DNA of 10,394 nt from NCBI GenBank assembly GCA_937905915.1, contig CALCVR010000182.1:1-10394 (forward strand). The letters are read 5' to 3'. This stretch comes from an uncultured Eubacteriaceae bacterium (GTDB taxonomy: Bacteria; Bacillota; Clostridia; Oscillospirales; Acutalibacteraceae). The notes under the pieces are model-generated. The model was not told where the DNA came from. It worked only from the letters and a program-made list of their open reading frames with translations, and did not search any database. Positions 6,053-10,394 of this stretch are shown here, one piece after another. Made by a program: the position numbers and the translations under genes. The first letter of the stretch is position 1, and each line of letters starts with the position of its first letter.

Positions 6053-7357
6053 TTATTCCCACTCGATGGTACCCACCGGCTTGGGAGTAAGATCGTAGAG
6101 TACGCGGTTGATACCAGGTACTTCATGAGTAATACGCTGTGTAATGCGAGTAAGCACTTCCCAATCGATCTGTTCAATGGTAGCTGTCATAGCGTCCACA
6201 GTATTGACAGCACGGATAATGGCTGGCCATTCAAAGGAACGGGCGTTATCCCGGACTCCTACTGATTTAAAGTCCGGCACCACAGTAAAGTACTGCCACA
6301 CCTTGCCGGCCAAGCCCGCTTTGTCGAATTCTTCTCGCAGGATAGCATCCGATTCCCTCAAAGCTTCGAGACGATCTCTTGTGATGGCTCCCAGGCAACG
6401 TACACCCAGCCCAGGACCGGGGAAAGGCTGACGGTACACCATATTGTCCGGCAGGCCCAAAGCTATGCCGCAGGCACGGACTTCGTCCTTAAAGAGCATT
6501 TTAAGAGGCTCTACCAATTCAAACTGCATGTCCTCCGGCAACCCGCCTACATTGTGATGGGATTTGACCATTTTTGCCGTTTTGGTACCGCTTTCCACAA
6601 TGTCGGGATAAATGGTGCCCTGGCCCAGGAATTGGATGCCATCCAATTTGCGGGCCTCCTCCTCAAAGACGCGGATAAATTCAGCGCCGATGATCTTGCG
6701 TTTTTCCTCCGGATCAGCAACGTTTTCCAGTTTAGTAAGAAAACGGTCGGTAGCGTCTACATACACCAGATTGGCGCCCATTTGCTTTTGGAAGACCTCT
6801 ACCACCTGTTCGGGCTCACCCTTGCGCAGGAGGCCGTGATTGACGTGGACGCAGGTTAACTGTTTGCCGATGGCACGGATAAGCAAAGCCGCTACCACCG
6901 ACGAATCCACGCAGCCGGACAGAGCCAACAGGACCTTTTTATCGCCTACCTGCTGGCGGATCAAGTCGATCTGATCAGCAATGAAGTTTTCCATATTCCA
7001 ATTTTTCTGAGCCTTACACTGGTCAAAGACAAATTGGCTTAGTAGATCTTTACGGGCGGCTTCCTCCTGAGGCCAATGAGCTATGGACTGAGCTACTCTC
7101 CCCGGATGGTCTACGCAGAAAAGAGGCAGGCCGCTTTCATATACGGCGTCACTGGCGTCGATGGATACGCCGTCCACCACCCGGTTGGGGCCGCCGTTTA
7201 GGATAATGCCGCGGACATTGGGCAACGATTTTAACTGCTCTGCGGTAATATCGTGAGGATGGATTTCGGTGTACACCCCTAAGGAACGGATGTCGCGGGC
7301 AATCAAGGTATTTTGTTCACTGCCCAGATCAAGGATCACAATCATGTCTTGCTGCAT
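6053..7357 (-). CDS. guaA: GMP synthase with shortened, probably inactive glutaminase domain
   Basis: GuaA converts XMP to GMP using ATP and ammonia that normally comes from its own glutamine amidotransferase (GATase) domain. This protein has 434 residues; usual GuaA is about 510-525. The N-terminus (ILDLGSEQNTLIAR, GVYTEIHPHD, ILNGGPN at 52-58) is GATase-like. After ESGLPLFC (81), where GICYG is expected, it jumps to VDHPGRVAQS, resembling the end of the domain (FHPEV-HT). About 75-90 residues are missing, the catalytic Glu reads Gly, and no intact Cys-His-Glu triad is seen. The ATP-pyrophosphatase domain is complete, but its PP-loop reads SGCVDS (147-152) instead of SGGVDS. The C-terminal dimerisation domain ends normally in TIEWE. 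GAGGGAG lies about 8 bases before ATG 7357. The frame is uninterrupted and conserved, so it looks functional and ammonia-dependent rather than decayed, but this is inference. Confidence 0.9.
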   Translation of the reverse strand: MQQDMIVILDLGSEQNTLIARDIRSLGVYTEIHPHDITAEQLKSLPNVRGIILNGGPNRVVDGVSIDASDAVYESGLPLFCVDHPGRVAQSIAHWPQEEAARKDLLSQFVFDQCKAQKNWNMENFIADQIDLIRQQVGDKKVLLALSGCVDSSVVAALLIRAIGKQLTCVHVNHGLLRKGEPEQVVEVFQKQMGANLVYVDATDRFLTKLENVADPEEKRKIIGAEFIRVFEEEARKLDGIQFLGQGTIYPDIVESGTKTAKMVKSHHNVGGLPEDMQFELVEPLKMLFKDEVRACGIALGLPDNMVYRQPFPGPGLGVRCLGAITRDRLEALRESDAILREEFDKAGLAGKVWQYFTVVPDFKSVGVRDNARSFEWPAIIRAVNTVDAMTATIEQIDWEVLTRITQRITHEVPGINRVLYDLTPKPVGTIEWE

Positions 7358-7371
7358 GGTTTACACTCCCT

Positions 7372-7387
7372 CAGTAACGTTTTACTG
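7372..7387 (-). repeat. Small hairpin in the guaA leader
   Basis: CAGTAA and TTACTG flank a 4-base loop at 7372-7387, immediately upstream of the guaA ribosome binding site. It is short and could influence translation. The leader does not show the conserved core of a purine riboswitch. Confidence 0.3.
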
Positions 7388-7442
7388 CGACCTCTAGTTA
7401 AAGCACCTCTCTTTCTAAACAGGGATGTACTCCACCAGGATC

Positions 7443-7510
7443 TACTATGGTTAAAACTATAGTACATTTTTCCCTTGAATACAAGTGCCTGCGACAAAAA
7501 CCGTTTTCGT
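7443..7510 (-). promoter_or_regulatory. Possible guaA promoter and operator-like palindromes
   Basis: On the - strand TTGTAT (7479-7484) and TATAGT (7456-7461) are 17 bases apart, giving a leader of about 90 bases before guaA. The -10 lies within an imperfect 22-base palindrome (7443-7464). Just upstream of the -35, ACAAAAAC-C-GTTTTCGT (7494-7510, + strand) is an 8-1-8 inverted repeat with one mismatch. It resembles operators of LacI-type regulators in general form. All three are weak on their own; together they suggest guaA has its own regulated promoter. Confidence 0.35.
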
Positions 7511-7519
7511 AACAACAGG

Positions 7520-7555
7520 GAAGCGGACTTCCCACAATGCTGAGAAGCCCGCTTC
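7520..7555 (-). terminator. Long hairpin between dapL and guaA, weak terminator candidate
   Basis: GAAGCGG plus ACTTCCC (7520-7533) pairs with GAGAAGC plus CCGCTTC (7542-7555) over 14 positions with an 8-base loop and two G-U/wobble positions. On the - strand it follows the dapL stop by about 50 bases, but the bases after it (CCTGTTGTT) are only moderately T-rich. It may be a partial terminator, a processing site or an RNA-stability element. Confidence 0.45.
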
Positions 7556-7607
7556 AAGAGAAAAATAATAGGGAGATATTTTAATTGACAATACCAGGTA
7601 ACAGCTA

Positions 7608-8795
7608 TTATTGTTTACGGAGAACACAGTTGAAACGATCCATGGCCTTTTGGGTCATCTCATGGGAGGAGAAGGCGGTAAGACGGAAGTACCCTTCGCC
7701 ACAAGAGCCAAAGCCTTGTCCGGGAGTACCTACTACATGGGCCCTTTCCAAAAGGAAGTCAAAGAAGCTCCAAGAATCCATACCGTCTGGACACTTTAGC
7801 CAGATGTAGGGGGAATTCCTTCCACCGGTGTACCAGATGCCCAATTCATCTAATGTATCGGTAATCATCCGGGCATTGTGACGGTAGTAGTTAATATGGT
7901 CTTTCACTTGCCGTTGGCCTTCGGAAGAGAATACTGCTGCGGCGCCGCGCTGCACAAGATAGGGCACGCCGTTAAATTTAGTAGTTTGGCGGCGCAGCCA
8001 CAGTTTATTGAGACTGGTTTCTTGACGAATCAGTTCCAAAGGAACCACCGTATAACCACAACGGCTGCCGGTGAAACCAGCTGTTTTGGAGAGGGAACAG
8101 AATTCAATGGCACAGGTCTTAGCGCCAGGAATTTCATAGATGCTGCGAGGAAGATCCTCGGTGATAAAGGCCTCGTAGGCCGCATCAAACAGGAGGATGG
8201 AACCGTTTTGATTGGCAAAATCCACCCAAGTCTTGAGCTGTTCCCGGTTGTATACTGCGCCGGTGGGATTGTTGGGAGAGCAGAGGTAGATAATATCGGC
8301 CGTCAACTTAGGATCAGGCAAGGGGAGAAAACCATTTTGCTCGTTTGCCTGGGCATAGAAAATGGAGCGGCCGCTCATTTTGTTGGTGTCCACATACACG
8401 GGATAGACCGGATCGGTCACGAGGACGGTATTGTCTTGCCCAAGGATGTCTAGGATATTTCCCAGATCGCTTTTGGCGCCGTCAGAGATAAAAATCTCAT
8501 CCGACTTCAGAGAGACGCCTTTTTGGGCGTAATAATCCTGCACCGCTCTTTTGAGAAAATCATAACCTTGTTCAGGACCGTAACCGTGGAAGGTTTGGGA
8601 ATGTCCCATTTCCTCCACCGCCTTATGCATGGCTTCTACAACGGCTTGCGGAAGGGGGAGCGTGACGTCGCCGATCCCCATGCGAATGATGTTGGCGTCG
8701 GGATGGGATTTCTGATAAGATAGGACACGGCCAGCTATTTCAGAAAACAGATAGCTTTCTTTTAAATTCCAAAAATGTTGGTTTATGGTTGCCAT
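7608..8795 (-). CDS. dapL: LL-diaminopimelate aminotransferase
   Basis: A 395-residue fold-type I PLP enzyme that converts tetrahydrodipicolinate directly to LL-diaminopimelate using glutamate as amino donor, bypassing the succinylase and acetylase routes. DapL-specific hallmarks are SYLFSEIAGRV (14-24), IIRMGIGDVTLPLP (36-49), GYGPEQGYDFL (71-81), DEIFISDGAKSD (99-110), and DPVYPVYVDTN. The general aminotransferase motif SPNNPTG is at 173-179. The PLP lysine is K237 in SLSKTAGFTGSRCGYTVVP, and an Arg for substrate carboxylate lies near the C-terminus (GYFRLTAFSS). Length is close to the usual 390-410. AAGGAGG overlaps the dapF stop and lies 11 bases before the ATG at 8795. dapF ends 16 bases upstream, so the two consecutive steps of the pathway are in one operon, in reverse order of reaction. 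Confidence 0.96.
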   Translation of the reverse strand: MATINQHFWNLKESYLFSEIAGRVLSYQKSHPDANIIRMGIGDVTLPLPQAVVEAMHKAVEEMGHSQTFHGYGPEQGYDFLKRAVQDYYAQKGVSLKSDEIFISDGAKSDLGNILDILGQDNTVLVTDPVYPVYVDTNKMSGRSIFYAQANEQNGFLPLPDPKLTADIIYLCSPNNPTGAVYNREQLKTWVDFANQNGSILLFDAAYEAFITEDLPRSIYEIPGAKTCAIEFCSLSKTAGFTGSRCGYTVVPLELIRQETSLNKLWLRRQTTKFNGVPYLVQRGAAAVFSSEGQRQVKDHINYYRHNARMITDTLDELGIWYTGGRNSPYIWLKCPDGMDSWSFFDFLLERAHVVGTPGQGFGSCGEGYFRLTAFSSHEMTQKAMDRFNCVLRKQ

Positions 8796-8811
8796 AGCGG
8801 TAGAAACCTCC

Positions 8812-9651
8812 TTACACTTGTACTACACCGTCAAAGACTTTGGCAGCAGCCCCTGTCATAAGTACGCCCTCTTTGGCGACCCGGATGATAAGGTCACCGC
8901 CCCGCAGCATTACGCGAACGTCGTGATCCATGGGACATAACCGGTTGAGCACGCAGGCCACAACCGACGCACAGGCGCCGGTGCCGCAGGCAAAGGTTTC
9001 GCCGCTGCCCCGCTCCCATACCCGCATCTGGATGGTATGGGCATCGATGACCCGGACAAATTCGGTGTTGATCCTTTGAGGGAACAAAGGATGCTGCTCA
9101 AACTGAGGGCCGATGGAATCAAGGGGAAGGTGTTCCACATCTTGGCAAAACACGACGCAATGGGGGTTCCCCATGGAAACGCAGGTGATACGGTAGGGGA
9201 CACCTCCAATGGTCACCGGATGATCCACCACACGATCCCTCTCCAACAGCACAGGGATTTCTTGTGGGGAGAGCTGGGGGACGCCCATATCCACTTGGAC
9301 AAACTCCACTTTGCCGTCCTTGAGGATAAGGACCAGATGCTTGACGCCGCTCTTGGTCTCGATAGACAGCTTTGTTTTGCCCACGTCCCGGACGTCGTAG
9401 AGATATTTTCCCACGCAGCGGATGGCGTTGCCACACATGTTGCCTTCGCTGCCGTCCAGATTAAACATACGCATTTTGGCATCGGCCACCTGGGAGGGAC
9501 AGATCAGTACAATACCATCCCCGCCGATGCCAAAGTGCCGGTCGGACAACCGGACAGCCAACTGTTCCGGCTGCTCTATATCCTGATCAAAGCAGTCAAA
9601 GTAAATATAATCATTGCCGCAGCCCTGCATTTTGGTAAATTTTAGATTCAT
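8812..9651 (-). CDS. dapF: Diaminopimelate epimerase
   Basis: A 279-residue cofactor-independent racemase that interconverts LL- and meso-diaminopimelate, supplying lysine synthesis and the peptidoglycan cross-link residue. The two-cysteine active site is complete: Cys73 in GNMCGNAIRCVG and Cys222 in GETFACGTGACA. Other family marks are the N-terminal FTKMQGCGNDYIYFD, RHFGIGGDG (38-46), and MGNPHCVVF (160-168). Length is normal. The start ATG 9651 has GAGGGGG about 9 bases upstream. It sits 27 bases after the ANTAR gene and 16 bases before dapL, so it is most likely part of the same transcript. It uses the product of the following dapL gene. Confidence 0.97.
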   Translation of the reverse strand: MNLKFTKMQGCGNDYIYFDCFDQDIEQPEQLAVRLSDRHFGIGGDGIVLICPSQVADAKMRMFNLDGSEGNMCGNAIRCVGKYLYDVRDVGKTKLSIETKSGVKHLVLILKDGKVEFVQVDMGVPQLSPQEIPVLLERDRVVDHPVTIGGVPYRITCVSMGNPHCVVFCQDVEHLPLDSIGPQFEQHPLFPQRINTEFVRVIDAHTIQMRVWERGSGETFACGTGACASVVACVLNRLCPMDHDVRVMLRGGDLIIRVAKEGVLMTGAAAKVFDGVVQV

Positions 9652-9678
9652 GGCATAATTCCCCCTCTGAGCCCGCGT

Positions 9679-10263
9679 TTATTCGTAAGTGTGCAGGATA
9701 CTCTGCGCCACCTGGGATTTTTTTACACATCGGTCCATGGCCTGTTTTTCGATGTATCGATGGGCCTCCGGTTCGGTCATCTTAAGCCGATCGATGAGAA
9801 CCAACTTGGCACGGCTTACCAAACGGATTTCCTCCATCCGGCTTTTGAGGCTAACGGTTTCCCGCTCCATGGCTTGGATTCTGGATTGGACAGCCGTCAG
9901 CATTTTGACAGCGCTGTAAACCATCTGGCGGGAGGTGGGCTTGGGAAGGGTCACGATGCCGGAATCCTCCACCTGATAGCATGTCTGTTCAAACAGCTCG
10001 GATTTTACCAACAAAAGGATGCCGCAGGGATACTGAGTCATAATGTCCAACGCAAGCCCGGCGCCGAAGTCGTCGTCCAAAGGGGCGTTGATGATGATAA
10101 TGGAATAATGGCTGCTGATCAGGCGCCGTTTGGCTTCTCCAGCAGTAGCAATACAATCGACGGGGTAGTACTGCGCTCCCGGTAGGCATTCGCTCAGAAG
10201 CTTGGAGTATTTGCTGGAGCTTGAAACGATCAGCACGCGATGGGGTTCTTTCCGCTCAGGCAC
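9679..10263 (-). CDS. ANTAR-domain RNA-binding regulator with degenerate receiver domain
   Basis: A 194-residue protein from GTG 10263 (AAGGAGGG, 7 bases upstream). Residues about 8-122 have the layout of a response-regulator receiver, a coiled-coil linker follows (about 117-145), and the C-terminus (about 136-190) is an ANTAR domain: RLVSRAKLVLIDRLKMTEPEAHRYIEKQAM with conserved Ala, Lys and the final helix (split across 147-176). ANTAR proteins bind paired RNA hairpins and prevent transcription termination. The receiver lacks the acidic pair (VSSSS at 13-17 instead of V-D-D/E) and has Asn59 where the phosphorylated Asp is expected; the conserved Lys (K108 in LPKP) remains. It probably responds to something other than phosphorylation. 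It lies directly behind a glutamine synthetase-like gene, a known clostridial arrangement for nitrogen control. Confidence 0.88.
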   Translation of the reverse strand: MPERKEPHRVLIVSSSSKYSKLLSECLPGAQYYPVDCIATAGEAKRRLISSHYSIIIINAPLDDDFGAGLALDIMTQYPCGILLLVKSELFEQTCYQVEDSGIVTLPKPTSRQMVYSAVKMLTAVQSRIQAMERETVSLKSRMEEIRLVSRAKLVLIDRLKMTEPEAHRYIEKQAMDRCVKKSQVAQSILHTYE

Positions 10264-10298
10264 AGATGTTCCCTCCTTCCCGCTGTTTTGGCCGGGGC

Positions 10299-10394
10299 TC
10301 AGGTTCTGGAATAGGCTTCCAAATATCCTTTGGGCAGAATCGATCGGATAAACTCACTGTCCGCCGCCTTCTGAGCCGCTTCCTTTAAGCTGGC
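10299..10394 (-). CDS. C-terminal end of a probable glutamine synthetase (partial)
   Basis: Only the last 31 codons are present, ending at TGA (10299-10301). The peptide starts ASLKEAAQKAADSEFIRSI and ends in LPKGYLEAYSRT. The pattern of SLxEA followed by an SEFIRSxLP helix resembles the C-terminus of clostridial glutamine synthetases, and the ANTAR regulator directly downstream (35-base gap) is in keeping with that. Glutamine synthetase joins glutamate and ammonia using ATP. The fragment is too short for a firm call or a symbol. Confidence 0.5.
   Translation of the reverse strand, partial: ASLKEAAQKAADSEFIRSILPKGYLEAYSRT

Noticed and set aside
7358..7607. Purine riboswitch or small gene upstream of guaA
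   Set aside because: The conserved three-way-junction core was not found on the - strand. The 71-codon frame at 7342-7557 overlaps the hairpin and guaA start and has no coding signature.
7878..8453. 191-codon + strand open frame inside dapL
   Set aside because: It is an antisense shadow of a strongly identified gene, with no recognisable domain.
1..10394. CRISPR array, insertion sequence, phage or defence genes
   Set aside because: No spaced direct repeats, transposase, integrase or defence-type domains were found on either strand; all larger frames are accounted for by housekeeping or regulatory families.

Overview
The window reads as ordinary chromosome from a Gram-positive anaerobe of the class Clostridia, most likely Oscillospiraceae/Ruminococcaceae-like. 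This is an inference. It rests on moderate GC, strong AGGAGG-type ribosome binding sites, a class B sortase, LL-diaminopimelate aminotransferase (DapL) as the lysine/peptidoglycan branch enzyme, a DUF3784 membrane protein, and an ANTAR regulator directly behind what looks like a glutamine synthetase gene. I see no insertion sequence, phage gene, CRISPR array, tRNA or rRNA.

Left part (1-3600, + strand). The window opens inside a gene whose N-terminal part is a CinA/PncC-type nicotinamide-nucleotide amidohydrolase domain. It continues in the same frame through a basic linker and one membrane helix into a class B sortase. Its stop codon is followed within a few bases by a pseudoknotted RNA leader that looks like a preQ1 riboswitch. 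Next come a QueT-type queuosine-precursor transporter, a strong terminator-like hairpin, and a short QueG-like iron-sulfur protein whose best start appears to be AUA. A two-CBS-domain protein follows 22 bases later and ends at a strong, probably bidirectional terminator. The transporter, its leader and the QueG-like protein form a queuosine salvage/maturation group.

Middle part (3600-6010). A small DUF3784 membrane protein and a TetR-family repressor lie on the - strand, each with its own start signals. The repressor is divergent from an NAD(P)-dependent epimerase/reductase. The shared intergenic region holds a 17-base perfect palindrome overlapping the proposed repressor promoter, and a good sigma-A promoter for the epimerase. 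A long palindrome at 5973-6006 ends both the epimerase and the convergent guaA.

Right part (6053-10394, all - strand). Transcription order is glnA-like 3' end, ANTAR regulator, dapF, dapL, then guaA after a gap of 250 bases. The first four are tightly packed and probably one operon linking nitrogen assimilation to meso-diaminopimelate synthesis. The GuaA protein is the most unusual product. Its ATP-pyrophosphatase and dimerisation domains are complete, but the glutamine amidotransferase domain has lost about 75-90 residues and its recognisable catalytic triad, and the PP-loop reads SGCVDS instead of SGGVDS. The ANTAR regulator has a receiver-like domain without the usual phosphorylation residues.
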